Shown: piece after piece, positions 53,533-63,303 of the stretch
Layout: each line of letters starts with the position of its first letter
How positions within the stretch are numbered: position 1 is the stretch's first letter
NCBI RefSeq assembly: GCF_001644015.1
Contig: NZ_LUUI01000098.1
Coordinates: 40,662-104,661 of the forward strand
Source: Methylomonas lenta
GTDB taxonomy: Bacteria > Pseudomonadota > Gammaproteobacteria > Methylococcales > Methylomonadaceae
Direction of reading: 5' to 3'
DNA: 64,000 nt
The notes under the pieces: generated by a model
What the model was told of the DNA's origin: nothing
Database searches by the model: none
What the model saw: only the letters and a program-made list of their open reading frames with translations
Made by a program: the position numbers and the translations under genes

Positions 53533-54713
53533 AAGGTATTTGTATTCTCGGTGCCACAGGATCGATTGGCGTTAGTACGCTGGATGTGGTTGCCCGTCAT
53601 CCTGATCAATATCGAGTGATTGCGCTCACCGCTAACGGTAATATCGACGCTCTATACGAGCAATGTCTGACACATCATCCCGAATATGCGGTGGTGGTGA
53701 TGGAAAGCAAGGCTGAAGAATTTAAACAGCGTATTGCTGCATCGCCGGTATCAGATATCAAAGTTTTGTCGGGTTCTGATGCTTTAACCCAAGTGTCAAC
53801 ACTTGATAATGTCGATGCGGTGATGGCTGCGATAGTCGGTGCTGCAGGTTTGTTACCCACTTTGGCTGCTGCCAAGGCAGGTAAAACCATATTGCTGGCG
53901 AATAAAGAAGCGCTGGTCATGTCGGGTCAAATTTTTATGCAAGCCGTGACTGATTCCGGCGCTGTATTGTTACCGATCGACAGCGAGCACAACGCTATTT
54001 TTCAGTGTATGCCTGCTGGTTATACACCGGGTCATGTAGCGAAACAGGCTAGGCGGATTTTATTGACAGCGTCTGGCGGGCCTTTTCGCAAAACGCCTAT
54101 TGAAACGCTGCCTAGTGTTACCCCTGATCAGGCCGTAGCCCATCCAAAATGGGATATGGGGCGGAAAATTTCTGTTGATTCAGCTACCATGATGAACAAA
54201 GGTCTGGAGCTAATTGAAGCTTGTCTGTTGTTTAACATGGCGCCGGATGACATTCAGGTGGTGATTCATCCACAGAGTATCATTCATTCCATGGTGGATT
54301 ATGTCGATGGCTCAGTATTGGCGCAGATGGGTAATCCCGACATGCGCACACCCATTGCTCATGCCATGGCCTGGCCTGAACGCTTTGATTCCGGAGTGGC
54401 GCCATTAAATATTTTCGAAGTAGGGCATATGGATTTTGAACAACCCGACTTACAGCGTTTTCCGTGCTTGAGATTAGCTTACGAGGCAATCAAAGCCGGT
54501 GGCATTATGCCGACAGTGTTGAATGCAGCCAACGAAATTGCCGTAGAGGCATTTTTAAACGAACAAGTCAAATTCACAGATATTGCGGTGATTATTGAAT
54601 GCAGCATGGCGCAGTTTAAACCGGATAACGCCGATAGTCTGGAACTGGTTTTAAAAGCCGATCATCAAGCGCGTGACGTTGCAAAAGCCGTCATTGTAGC
54701 CTTAGCTGCCTAA
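53529..54713 (+). CDS. dxr: 1-deoxy-D-xylulose-5-phosphate reductoisomerase
   Basis: First committed step of the MEP isoprenoid pathway. 394 residues. NADPH-binding [25 protein letters not shown], metal-binding [25 protein letters not shown] and [24 protein letters not shown] overlap with cdsA and TAATG overlap with rseP. Confidence 0.97.
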   Translation: MKGICILGATGSIGVSTLDVVARHPDQYRVIALTANGNIDALYEQCLTHHPEYAVVVMESKAEEFKQRIAASPVSDIKVLSGSDALTQVSTLDNVDAVMAAIVGAAGLLPTLAAAKAGKTILLANKEALVMSGQIFMQAVTDSGAVLLPIDSEHNAIFQCMPAGYTPGHVAKQARRILLTASGGPFRKTPIETLPSVTPDQAVAHPKWDMGRKISVDSATMMNKGLELIEACLLFNMAPDDIQVVIHPQSIIHSMVDYVDGSVLAQMGNPDMRTPIAHAMAWPERFDSGVAPLNIFEVGHMDFEQPDLQRFPCLRLAYEAIKAGGIMPTVLNAANEIAVEAFLNEQVKFTDIAVIIECSMAQFKPDNADSLELVLKADHQARDVAKAVIVALAA

Positions 54714-56077
54714 TGGAAACCCTGCATACCCTATTTTACTTTACAGTGGCTATCGCCGTATTGGTAGCGTTTCACGAGTTAGGTCATTTTTGGGTGGCGC
54801 GTAAAACCGGGGTTAAGGTCATTCGCTTTTCGATTGGCTTTGGTAAAAGTTTGTGGTCCTATCAAAAATCACCCGAACATACTGAGTTTGTAATCGCTGC
54901 CATACCTTTGGGTGGTTATGTGAAAATGGTTGATGAACGGGAGGGTGAAGTTAAACCGGAAGACTTGCCTTATGCCTTCAATCGTCAGCCTTTATGGAAA
55001 AGAACGGCTATTGTGGCGGCTGGCCCGGTGTTTAATTTGCTGCTGGCGATTGTCTTCTTTTGGATAGTGATGGTGGTCGGCGAAGTAGGCATGAGACCGG
55101 TTTTAGGTGAAGTTGCAGCCGATAGTTTGGCGGCGGCAGCCGGTTTACATGCGGGTGACGAAATCACCGCTGTAAATCAAAAACCAACCCTGACCTGGGT
55201 CATGGCACTGGATGAGTTGTTTTCATCAGCGATCGATGGCGAGCGTGACATCGTAGTCAATATCAAAACCCCTGACGATCAGCAACAATTTCGCGTTATT
55301 CATCTTAGCGACGCAGATGTAAAAAGTCCGGAAATATTAAATGAACGATTAGGTTTAAAACCCTGGATGCCGGTGATAAAGCCAATTATTGGCAAACTAA
55401 CGGAAGATGGTGCAGCCAGGCAGGCGGGTTTGGAAACCGGTGATTTGATTCTTAGTGCTGATGGCCAGCCGATCACAGATTGGCAAGAATGGGTCGATTA
55501 TGTCCAAGCCAGACCGGATGTATTGATCAAATTAATGGTCGAACGCCATGATGTGCAAACCCGGTTATTACTAACGCCTCGCAAAGTAGAACAGAGCGAT
55601 GGCACATTCCTTGGAAAAATTGGCGCTGGGGTAGATATTCCTGAAGAATTGATAAGCAGTATGCAGGTTGAATACCGATTATCACCCATCGAGGCTATTC
55701 CGGCTGCATTTGAAAAAACCGGTTTTTATGCCTTCAGCACGTTAAAAATGATAGGCAAAATGTTTATCGGTTCCGCTTCGGTAGAAAATTTAAGTGGCCC
55801 GATTAGCATTGCTCAATACGCAGGGCAATCCGCAGAAATGGGTTTTACGGCTTTTTTGAAATTCTTAGGCTTAATCAGTGTTAGTCTCGGTGTTTTGAAT
55901 TTGTTGCCGGTACCGGTACTGGATGGGGGTCACCTATTGTTCTACGCCGTGGAAGCTATTAAGGGCAGCCCGCTTTCAGATCGAGTACAAATGTACTTTC
56001 AACAACTCGGCATGCTATTACTGATGTCTCTAATGGCATTGGCAGTCTTCCTTGATTTAGGGCGTTTATTTAATTAA
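54713..56077 (+). CDS. rseP: RseP site-2 zinc metalloprotease
   Basis: Intramembrane protease that cuts RseA to release sigma-E. 454 residues. The metal motif HELGHFW sits in the first helix (His21, Glu22, His25), with two PDZ domains (about 105-200 and 210-295) and NLLPVPVLDGGHLLFY providing the third ligand Asp. Normal length. In many relatives bamA, skp and lpxD follow; here dsbC follows instead. Confidence 0.96.
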   Translation: METLHTLFYFTVAIAVLVAFHELGHFWVARKTGVKVIRFSIGFGKSLWSYQKSPEHTEFVIAAIPLGGYVKMVDEREGEVKPEDLPYAFNRQPLWKRTAIVAAGPVFNLLLAIVFFWIVMVVGEVGMRPVLGEVAADSLAAAAGLHAGDEITAVNQKPTLTWVMALDELFSSAIDGERDIVVNIKTPDDQQQFRVIHLSDADVKSPEILNERLGLKPWMPVIKPIIGKLTEDGAARQAGLETGDLILSADGQPITDWQEWVDYVQARPDVLIKLMVERHDVQTRLLLTPRKVEQSDGTFLGKIGAGVDIPEELISSMQVEYRLSPIEAIPAAFEKTGFYAFSTLKMIGKMFIGSASVENLSGPISIAQYAGQSAEMGFTAFLKFLGLISVSLGVLNLLPVPVLDGGHLLFYAVEAIKGSPLSDRVQMYFQQLGMLLLMSLMALAVFLDLGRLFN

Positions 56078-56143
56078 TCCTGAACCAATACTGCATTGCA
56101 AAGTCCACTCCGTTTCTTTTAAATCAAAATATTGGTATTTACC

Positions 56144-56854
56144 ATGAGAAAAATCACGCAACGTTTAATGGTTTTGGCTGCCTTGTTTTTGGCGAGCAGT
56201 AGCTATGCCGATGAAGCAGCTGTAAAGAAAGCCTTAAGTGAATTTATGCCTGACATAAACATCGAATCGATCAAATCTGCCGAAATCAAAGGCTTGTATG
56301 AAGTGGTGGCTGGCGGCAATATTTTTTATGTTTCAGAAGATGGTCGCTACCTATTACAAGGCCAAATGTACGATGCGGTAGAAAAGAAAAACATTACTGA
56401 AAACAAACTCGCTGATGTTCGCAAACTGGCACTGGAAAAAGTCGGTGAGAACAAGATGATTGTTTTTAAACCTAAAACCAGTAAATATATGGTGTCCATA
56501 TTTACCGATATCGATTGTGGCTACTGTCGTAAATTACACTCTGAAATTGATCAGTATTTAGCTCAGGGTATTACCGTACGTTATCTGTTTTTCCCCAGAG
56601 CCGGTAAAGGATCGGATTCTTATACCAAAGCCATTTCGGTTTGGTGTGCTGCAGACCAACAAAAAGCTTTAACAGCCGCTAAAAAGGGCGAGTCACTGGA
56701 AGCTAAAACGTGCGATAACCCTATCGATGAGCATATGCAACTGGGTGAGGCATTTGGTATGAGCGGAACGCCCATGATTGTGACTGAAAAAGGCAATGTT
56801 CTGCCAGGCTATGTGCCAGCAGCCCAGTTGGCGAAAGTTCTCGGGAGCGAATAA
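56144..56854 (+). CDS. dsbC: Thiol:disulfide interchange protein DsbC
   Basis: Periplasmic disulfide isomerase. 236 residues from ATG 56144; an upstream TTG would place four extra residues before the signal. Signal peptide (MRKITQRLMVLAALFLASSS, cleavage after YA, about residue 22), dimerisation domain with IKGLYEVVAGGNIFYVSEDG, then a thioredoxin fold with FTDIDCGYCRKLH (CGYC active site) and the cis-Pro loop GMSGTPMIV. A second Cys pair (WCAADQ and KTCDN) is as in E. coli DsbC. Confidence 0.93.
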   Translation: MRKITQRLMVLAALFLASSSYADEAAVKKALSEFMPDINIESIKSAEIKGLYEVVAGGNIFYVSEDGRYLLQGQMYDAVEKKNITENKLADVRKLALEKVGENKMIVFKPKTSKYMVSIFTDIDCGYCRKLHSEIDQYLAQGITVRYLFFPRAGKGSDSYTKAISVWCAADQQKALTAAKKGESLEAKTCDNPIDEHMQLGEAFGMSGTPMIVTEKGNVLPGYVPAAQLAKVLGSE

Positions 56855-56903
56855 AGTTAGCTAAGGAATGCGCGCGAATTAACTCGAACATTTAATTCCC
56901 TCA

Positions 56904-56936
56904 CCTCAGCCCTCTCTCTCCGGGAAAGGGCTGAGG
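56904..56936. repeat. Intergenic hairpin, REP/terminator-like
   Basis: CCTCAGCCCT (56904-56913) pairs perfectly with AGGGCTGAGG (56927-56936). The sequence CCCTCACCTCAGCCCTCTCT is of a type scattered between genes in many proteobacteria. It lies between convergent genes (dsbC and the transporter), so it may serve as a two-way terminator. Confidence 0.6.
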
Positions 56937-57006
56937 TATTGAAGTTATTTCGTAGGCGTTCCTAAGCTGGTCTGGTTATGCTTAGTCAGTTATCCAATCG
57001 GTTTCT

Positions 57007-59181
57007 CTATTGTTGTTTAGGCGATGTGGTGCTGGATTGATGGCTAAAATAATCAATAATTGATCTCCGAGGCGCTTTATTGACTGCGCCTTGGCCTTCA
57101 ATCCAGTATTGATACAATTGTTCGCTTCGTCCAGTTGTGCGCTGAATATCTAGCCAACTGTTCAGAGTGGCATGCAACAGCAGGTTCTGATTATGAACGG
57201 CATAACTGACCGGAAATCGATGGATACGATTTTTGTCAAAACTGACTGCATATTCAGGATAGAGCATAGTAAGTGTCATGCCCTCTTCAACACTGGATAT
57301 CAATCCATCAAATTCAGTCTCATCAGCGTCAAAAAACTCTTTTATTGAGGTGATTTTGCTGATTTTTATATCTGGAAAATTACGCTGAACAAAACTCATC
57401 CGTGGATAATGTTCCAGAGTGGCCAATTTCAAGGATTTGTCCTGAAATGTGCTAAAGTCTAAAAATTCCTTTTGACGATAATCTTTCACTATTAATGCGG
57501 TTGTTAGCGTCATAGTCGGTTGTGTATAAAGAACCTTACTGATATATCGCTCGTTGATTTGAACACCGGAAATAACAATATCAATCTGCAAATTATCCAG
57601 TGCTGCATATAGATTACTTTGATTATCGAAAGGGATTAACTCCAATTTTACACCTAATGCAGTCGCTAAATGATTCATCATTTCTACATCGAAGCCAACC
57701 AGTTTATGGTTAACGTTGTAATACGAAAACGGTACACGATCCGGATTAAAGCCAATGCGTAAATAACCACGCTTGATAATTTGTTCTGGTGTGGCAGGAT
57801 GCTCACCTAAATGATCAGTTTTAGGTAAAGTATATTGAATCTGACTAGGTGAATCCCAATCCACCTGCATTTGCCTAAGCGATGTGCTTAAATCTTGTTG
57901 TGATGGCAGCATTTTGGTAAATATAGAATGATCGATCAGAATAAAACTCGCAATCATACCTATAGTTAATCCTAGAAATCGCAGAATTCTACGCAGATTA
58001 AACCGAGTTACATTCACCAGAAGAGCTGTCGTGGTTAAGGTAATGCTGAGGAAAAAAACCGCTGCAGTTAAAGAAGAGAAACGTCTGGTAATTACATCTC
58101 CCGCTAGATACAGTTGATACATATCCGCGGGCATATGTAAGGTGTTCAGTAAAAATGGAATACTGATGTGCGTGCTGGCAAACAAGCTAAATATGCCGTT
58201 AAAAGCCAGGGCTATATTCTGCGTATAATCTAAGTCTGCCTCGTTAAACCAAGCGGAAAACAAAATAAACGATAGTGATAATATATTTCCGAGGTGCGGA
58301 AAGTTATAAGCTACAGGAATAATGATTTCGTTGTAATTATTTGTTTCTTCTGATTGCAATTGATACTTTATAAAAATATCATTGCAGGTTTCAATAATAG
58401 TGGGTAATAAAATAAATAGATTGCCTGTCGCAAAAGCTGTCACTAAAATGTCGCGGCAATCTTGAACAATATCTCGATACTTGAAAGGTGTAATGGCGCT
58501 GACAAACAGAGGCATCACCCATAGTGATAAAATTAAAGCTGCGACGATAAATAGCAGAAAATAAATTTGTAGTTTTTCAAAGTCATCTGGATATAAAGTG
58601 CCAGCTGCAGCTGCAGAGAGTGTAAATATTCCAAGAGGTAATAAGGTAATTGTGGTTTTGGTTATTTTGCTTAATGCATCAATTAAAGTTTTTGCGGGTG
58701 CTAAAAAATACTCTTTATTTTCAATGTTGATCAGTGCCAGACCTAAGAACCCACTAAATATTACAACGGCAGGAATAGTGCCTTCAGAAAAAGACTTAAA
58801 CGGATTGGAAGGAATGTATAAATCAAAATAATTAATTTCAGCTGGTAATGTAATTTGAGTGGCATTAAAAAATTGACTGCTTTGCCACTCTGGGAAAGAA
58901 AGTGATAGAGCAAATACGACCAATAAACCCAAAGTCCAAAATATTACCAGCATAAGGCCAAACTTTTTGGCGATTTCTTTAGCTTGGTTAACCGATAAAG
59001 AGCCTAACCCAACCACTAATGAAAGGAATATATATGGGATAACCGGGATTTGCAGTAGCTTTATAAAAGCGGTGCCGACTATATTTAACCAAGCGACACT
59101 TTCACCAAAGACTATCCCGGTAATTATGCCGAATAATAAAGCCAACAATACTTTGCTGGAAAACGAAAGTTTATTTAGCAT
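57007..59181 (-). CDS. Sodium:dicarboxylate symporter fused to a solute-binding domain
   Basis: 724 residues. The first 425 or so form a SDF/DctA-type transporter of several membrane segments (LLALLFGIITGIVFGESVAW; FSEGTIPAVVIFSGFLGLAL; a degenerate substrate loop around VAYNFPHLGNILSLSF). After a short link, residues about 470-700 form a bacterial periplasmic solute-binding protein of family 3 (EQIIKRGYLRIGFNPDRVPF; GFDVEMMNHLATALGVKLEL; DIVISGVQINERY). The binding domain is placed outside the cytoplasm. Possible roles are a tethered binding protein for amino or dicarboxylic acids, or a receptor. The transporter half lacks the usual NMDGT motif, so transport itself is uncertain. Confidence 0.85.
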   Translation of the reverse strand: MLNKLSFSSKVLLALLFGIITGIVFGESVAWLNIVGTAFIKLLQIPVIPYIFLSLVVGLGSLSVNQAKEIAKKFGLMLVIFWTLGLLVVFALSLSFPEWQSSQFFNATQITLPAEINYFDLYIPSNPFKSFSEGTIPAVVIFSGFLGLALINIENKEYFLAPAKTLIDALSKITKTTITLLPLGIFTLSAAAAGTLYPDDFEKLQIYFLLFIVAALILSLWVMPLFVSAITPFKYRDIVQDCRDILVTAFATGNLFILLPTIIETCNDIFIKYQLQSEETNNYNEIIIPVAYNFPHLGNILSLSFILFSAWFNEADLDYTQNIALAFNGIFSLFASTHISIPFLLNTLHMPADMYQLYLAGDVITRRFSSLTAAVFFLSITLTTTALLVNVTRFNLRRILRFLGLTIGMIASFILIDHSIFTKMLPSQQDLSTSLRQMQVDWDSPSQIQYTLPKTDHLGEHPATPEQIIKRGYLRIGFNPDRVPFSYYNVNHKLVGFDVEMMNHLATALGVKLELIPFDNQSNLYAALDNLQIDIVISGVQINERYISKVLYTQPTMTLTTALIVKDYRQKEFLDFSTFQDKSLKLATLEHYPRMSFVQRNFPDIKISKITSIKEFFDADETEFDGLISSVEEGMTLTMLYPEYAVSFDKNRIHRFPVSYAVHNQNLLLHATLNSWLDIQRTTGRSEQLYQYWIEGQGAVNKAPRRSIIDYFSHQSSTTSPKQQ

Positions 59182-59256
59182 AAATGTAGTTATTTAGTGG
59201 TCTTTTAATATAAAGCCAGTATTAATAATGTATTTTGTAAGCCAGTGATGGTGCAG

Positions 59257-60270
59257 TTATTTTGGTTCCTGTTCAATTGGACTGCTGGCGCGAATTTGTT
59301 TGGAAAAATCCGCCGACTTATCGGCAGCCTGAGCGCGTTGGTTGATATGCGCTTGTTGTTGTAATTCTGCAAAAGATTTCTGCTGCTCAATCCGCTTGGA
59401 TTCATACAAATATTCCGGCAGATAACCACTAACTAGGATTTTCCAGGAAAAAGGCAGGTGTTCATTGTTAACCATGGTTCTAAACCATATCGCGATCGTG
59501 CAATTATCCAGTAAGGTGTTATAAAAAGTTGGCTTATCGTGTAGTTCATTGATTTGTTTAACGTATTCAAGAAACAAACGTTGAGCGTTAACTTGGGAGC
59601 CTAGTCCTTTATACAAATATCCGTCTTCCGGCGGATTATGCCGATAATTGGTACGCAGACGAATTACGTCACGTTCATCGGCGACAATATAAATCAACTC
59701 GTATTGACGAAAAAAGCCTTTAATGGTCGAATATTCTTCATTGTTTTGTTTACGAGTCTCTATTGAAACCGCCAGCGAACCCTGATCGGCAAAATCAAAA
59801 CTTAAAATCGTATGCGCGATGGCCGGACCCATCCAATAAAATGCAAAAAGGTCTACGCCATTGAGTTTGTCGATATCAAACGTCTTATCATAATAGGCCG
59901 GCGTGTAGTCAAACTCACTACGGTAATCAAAATTACGGATGTTGTGCATGGTAACTTTGTTGCCATCTATGGTGGCAAAAGGTAGTTTGCTAACATCGGC
60001 TTGCCAGTCTCTATCATTGGAAGGTGAAATGTTCAGCCACCACAGTAAAACCAGCATAAATACAGCCATATGCCCAAATAGCCAGCGGTAACGCCAACGC
60101 GATCTTAATAAACCGATTAAAGCTACAAAGCTAAACAGACCAAACGCAGAAGCAAGGCAGATTTGCAGCAATCCTGTTTCGGAATCGCCAAAATAAAGTG
60201 CTAACGTCCCCCATACTGAGGTTGTAATAAGCAGTAATGCCAAAGGAATGCTGATCAACAATTTTTTCAT
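59257..60270 (-). CDS. DUF4105 (Lnb N-terminal periplasmic domain) membrane protein
   Basis: 337 residues. Three N-terminal membrane segments (about 5-25, 35-57, 65-85), then a periplasmic domain of the DUF4105 type with FAFYWMGPAIAHTILSFDFA, the Tyr/His-rich GFFRQYELIYIVADERDVIR and the hallmark FYNTLLDNCTIAIW (Asn-Cys). In lipoprotein transacylase Lnb a related domain acts on lipoproteins; substrate here unknown. A Gln-rich tail follows. Same strand as the SDF fusion gene, 75 bp apart. Confidence 0.8.
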   Translation of the reverse strand: MKKLLISIPLALLLITTSVWGTLALYFGDSETGLLQICLASAFGLFSFVALIGLLRSRWRYRWLFGHMAVFMLVLLWWLNISPSNDRDWQADVSKLPFATIDGNKVTMHNIRNFDYRSEFDYTPAYYDKTFDIDKLNGVDLFAFYWMGPAIAHTILSFDFADQGSLAVSIETRKQNNEEYSTIKGFFRQYELIYIVADERDVIRLRTNYRHNPPEDGYLYKGLGSQVNAQRLFLEYVKQINELHDKPTFYNTLLDNCTIAIWFRTMVNNEHLPFSWKILVSGYLPEYLYESKRIEQQKSFAELQQQAHINQRAQAADKSADFSKQIRASSPIEQEPK

Positions 60271-60543
60271 GATTTATAGTTAGCCTAATGCTGCGGTTAT
60301 GGTTTTTTAAGGTTTTGTGTGAAATGCAACGAGCAAAAGCATAGGTATTTATCCTTGCGCTTAGGAGCATCTATTAATCCAAAGCGAAATTGTACGTAAT
60401 CTTTTAATGGATATCTTGCTGAATTGTCATTGGCTAACAATTGCATTTTACAGCAAGCATGTTGTATTGGGCTTGATGCGTGATGCTTGACCGCAAGTAA
60501 AGAATACGGTGTACTTGCGGAGTGATTGTAAATCCGCCAAGCA

Positions 60544-63060
60544 ATGCCAGCTTTGAGTCGACATAGTCTGATTCGTACGTCGTTTCACCCATTAACCGTA
60601 TATTCAATGTGTATCGTCAAATACTTTCTTATGCCAGTTTGCCAGACTAAAACCATTTCGGATAAATACGCTTTGCAGAGCCAATCATGGCGACAACTAC
60701 TTAAGAGCGTAATTGGTTTTCTCATGCTACTGCTTGTTGCCGTACCCGCTGCGGCTATTCCCTCGATGGGTTTGAACGGCTTAAAAAAATCATCTTCAGA
60801 TAACATAAATCTGGCGCAAGCTGATTTTGATCCTGGCACGCTTAAAAATGAAGTTGAGAAGAAACTGGTTACTGCTAAACAGAAACTGGCAGCAATGTCG
60901 ACGGTTGATGAACCAGTACAGGATATGGCTGATATGGTCGGTAAGGATATGAATATCCCGCGCCGAGTGTTGCTGAAGCAGTTGATTTATTTATATGAAG
61001 GGCAGTTAGAGCGTTTAACCTATTTAAAGTTTAGCCAGTCCAACCGTATTACCTATGAAAAAGAAGCCTCAAATTGGGTAGGCTTTGAAGACCAGTTATC
61101 CCCATCATTTTTATTAGCTGACAATCTGCGAGACTCAGTAGCCAGGCTCAACAAAAATATCAATGAAATTGAATCCCTTGATAGTGTTGACAGCCAAGTC
61201 GAAGCTTATCTACTAAGTATGATCCAGGCTACAAATATTAAGTTTAGACAGGCAGATGAGGCGCTGCAACACGCCAAAGACGGTTCAGAGCAGCAAGCTG
61301 GTTTAAGACGTAAGCGTGATCAACTCGAATTGGAAAATCAACTTAATTTGGCCAGAGCTTTAGTTTTTCAGATTGAAATAAGAATCAAGCATGAATCTGC
61401 ACTGGAAACCCGCGCCAGACTGCTGCTTGCTAATAAACAACTCGCGTATGTATCCGGCAAAGTCGAATTGACTAAAGAAGAAGCGGATCAGGTCTATGTC
61501 CGTATCGAAAAAGAAAAACAGCGTATCCATGCTGAAATCCAGCAGGCTATCAAAGAACTCGAAGTCAGCAAACGGCAAAATACTGCAGGTTTAGATTCTG
61601 AATCTACAACATTGCAACAGAGTCATTTCATTAGTTTGAAAAATATAGATATTAAATTGCAGGTATTAAATAGGATTTTGAGTTACCTGGATCTACAGCA
61701 GGAAATATGGGCGCAACGTTGGGCATATGCCAAGATATCTGATCGTAAAAAAGCTAGTGAGGCCTATGCTCTGATCAGAAAACATCAGGGGATATTGCAG
61801 ACTATTTACCAATACATCCTTCTTCATCGCCGACAAACCATAGCGTTATTGACGGATCAAGCCAATAACAATATTGCTGAACAGGTGACAGCGCCACAAG
61901 ACTTAGCCAAACCATCAGCAGCACCTGATTTTGACCAAGTAATTTCTTATTCGCGCCTGCTAGGTGTAGTTGAGTCAACAGAAAACCTATTAGCACGCTT
62001 TAAAGCCGATCTGGACGTAAAATTTGCAGTGAAGTCGTTACAAGACACGTTTGAAGACGCACTGTTTTCAACCAGCGAGTTTTTTGCAGCTGTTTGGTCC
62101 TTCGAATTGTTTGCGATTCAAGACACAATTGAGGTTGATGGACAGCACCTTGTCAGCCAAAACAGCGTCACTGTTAGTAAGGTTGTCACCGCATTAGCGA
62201 TTCTGATCATTGGTTACTGGATGGCTTTAAAGCTTTCTCGTTATGCTGAAGCTGTTGCCGTGAAACGCTTTAATCTGGATGCCAGTTTGGCACGGATTGC
62301 CACACGCTGGATTTTCTTTTTGGAAGTTTTATTGTTAGTCATCATTAGCATGTTGGTGGTGAGGATACCCTTAACAGTATTTGCTTTTATGGGTGGTGCG
62401 GTAGCTATCGGTGCCGGTTTTGGCATGCAGAATCTGCTTAAAAATTTGATCAGTGGTTTGATGTTGCTAATCGAGCGCCCATTTAGGCCGGGAGATTTAG
62501 TAGAAGTGGGCGGCGTGCGGGGACGGATTACCGATATTGGTGTACGTAGTTCGAATATCCTGGATGCCAACGGCATTGAAACCATTATTCCCAATAGTAC
62601 CTTCATTGAACAGAATGTCACCAACTGGACACTTAGCGATCAAGTCATACGTACCGTGATAAAAGTAGGTGTTGCCTATGGCTCATCTACTAAAGAAACC
62701 AGTCGAATTTTGCTTGAAGAGGCCAATAGACATGGACTGGTTTTGGAAAACCCGGCTCCTCAAGTGTTATTCGAAGATTTTGGCGATGATAGCTTATTGT
62801 TTGGTTTGTATGTTTGGGTGCAACTCAAGGTTGATGTGTCCTGGAAAGCCATCGCCAGTGATTTGCGTTTTATGATCAATAGAAGCTTAAGTGAACACGG
62901 CATCGTGATTGCTTTTCCTCAACGTGACATCCATTTGGATACTAGTCGACCGCTGGAAGTGCGCGTGGTTTCCGAAGCGGTTGCGGCCAGTACTCTAGTC
63001 AGCAACCAACCCATTGGCGATGAATCTGCCAAGCAACAGCCGCCACACTTACCCGGATAG
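60544..63060 (+). CDS. Large MscS-family mechanosensitive channel
   Basis: 838 residues if started at 60544, but the start is uncertain: none of the three candidate ATGs (60544, 60607, 60631) has a good ribosome-binding site, and the likely signal peptide (LLKSVIGFLMLLLVAVPAAA) lies about residues 53-72. A long periplasmic coiled-coil region follows (about 90-480), rich in Lys/Glu/Gln. Then membrane segments and the MscS core: AVAIGAGFGMQNLLKNLISG (pore helix), LLIERPFRPGDLVEVGGVRG, IIPNSTFIEQNVTNWT. Osmotic safety valve of the KefA/MscK-like large type. Confidence 0.88.
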   Translation: MPALSRHSLIRTSFHPLTVYSMCIVKYFLMPVCQTKTISDKYALQSQSWRQLLKSVIGFLMLLLVAVPAAAIPSMGLNGLKKSSSDNINLAQADFDPGTLKNEVEKKLVTAKQKLAAMSTVDEPVQDMADMVGKDMNIPRRVLLKQLIYLYEGQLERLTYLKFSQSNRITYEKEASNWVGFEDQLSPSFLLADNLRDSVARLNKNINEIESLDSVDSQVEAYLLSMIQATNIKFRQADEALQHAKDGSEQQAGLRRKRDQLELENQLNLARALVFQIEIRIKHESALETRARLLLANKQLAYVSGKVELTKEEADQVYVRIEKEKQRIHAEIQQAIKELEVSKRQNTAGLDSESTTLQQSHFISLKNIDIKLQVLNRILSYLDLQQEIWAQRWAYAKISDRKKASEAYALIRKHQGILQTIYQYILLHRRQTIALLTDQANNNIAEQVTAPQDLAKPSAAPDFDQVISYSRLLGVVESTENLLARFKADLDVKFAVKSLQDTFEDALFSTSEFFAAVWSFELFAIQDTIEVDGQHLVSQNSVTVSKVVTALAILIIGYWMALKLSRYAEAVAVKRFNLDASLARIATRWIFFLEVLLLVIISMLVVRIPLTVFAFMGGAVAIGAGFGMQNLLKNLISGLMLLIERPFRPGDLVEVGGVRGRITDIGVRSSNILDANGIETIIPNSTFIEQNVTNWTLSDQVIRTVIKVGVAYGSSTKETSRILLEEANRHGLVLENPAPQVLFEDFGDDSLLFGLYVWVQLKVDVSWKAIASDLRFMINRSLSEHGIVIAFPQRDIHLDTSRPLEVRVVSEAVAASTLVSNQPIGDESAKQQPPHLPG

Positions 63061-63094
63061 CAATCCAAGGAAAATTCAATTAGCCCCCTTTGAT

Positions 63095-63162
63095 AGAGGC
63101 TGTCGTAAAAGGTAAAACTATTCCTTCTCCCGCGAGGAGAGGCGGCTTTTGCAACAGCCTCT
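63095..63162. repeat. Intergenic inverted repeat
   Basis: AGAGGCTGT (63095-63103) pairs with ACAGCCTCT (63154-63162), and the match continues inward imperfectly (CGTAAAAGG against GCTTTTGCA). This GAGGCTGTTGCAAAAG-type repeat is common between genes in several bacterial genomes and may be MITE-derived. It sits in the 243-bp gap between the convergent mscS and fae genes, which holds nothing else. Confidence 0.55.
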
Positions 63163-63303
63163 GATACAGGGGGGGATTACGAGTGGCCTGCGAGGTTTTT
63201 ACTGATAAACATCGCAGTAAAAACCCAATAAACTGTTCTGTGTGAAATTTTGCGGCTGCGCGCTGGTTGCGGGGAAATAGGGGGGATTTACCAAAACATT
63301 ATT

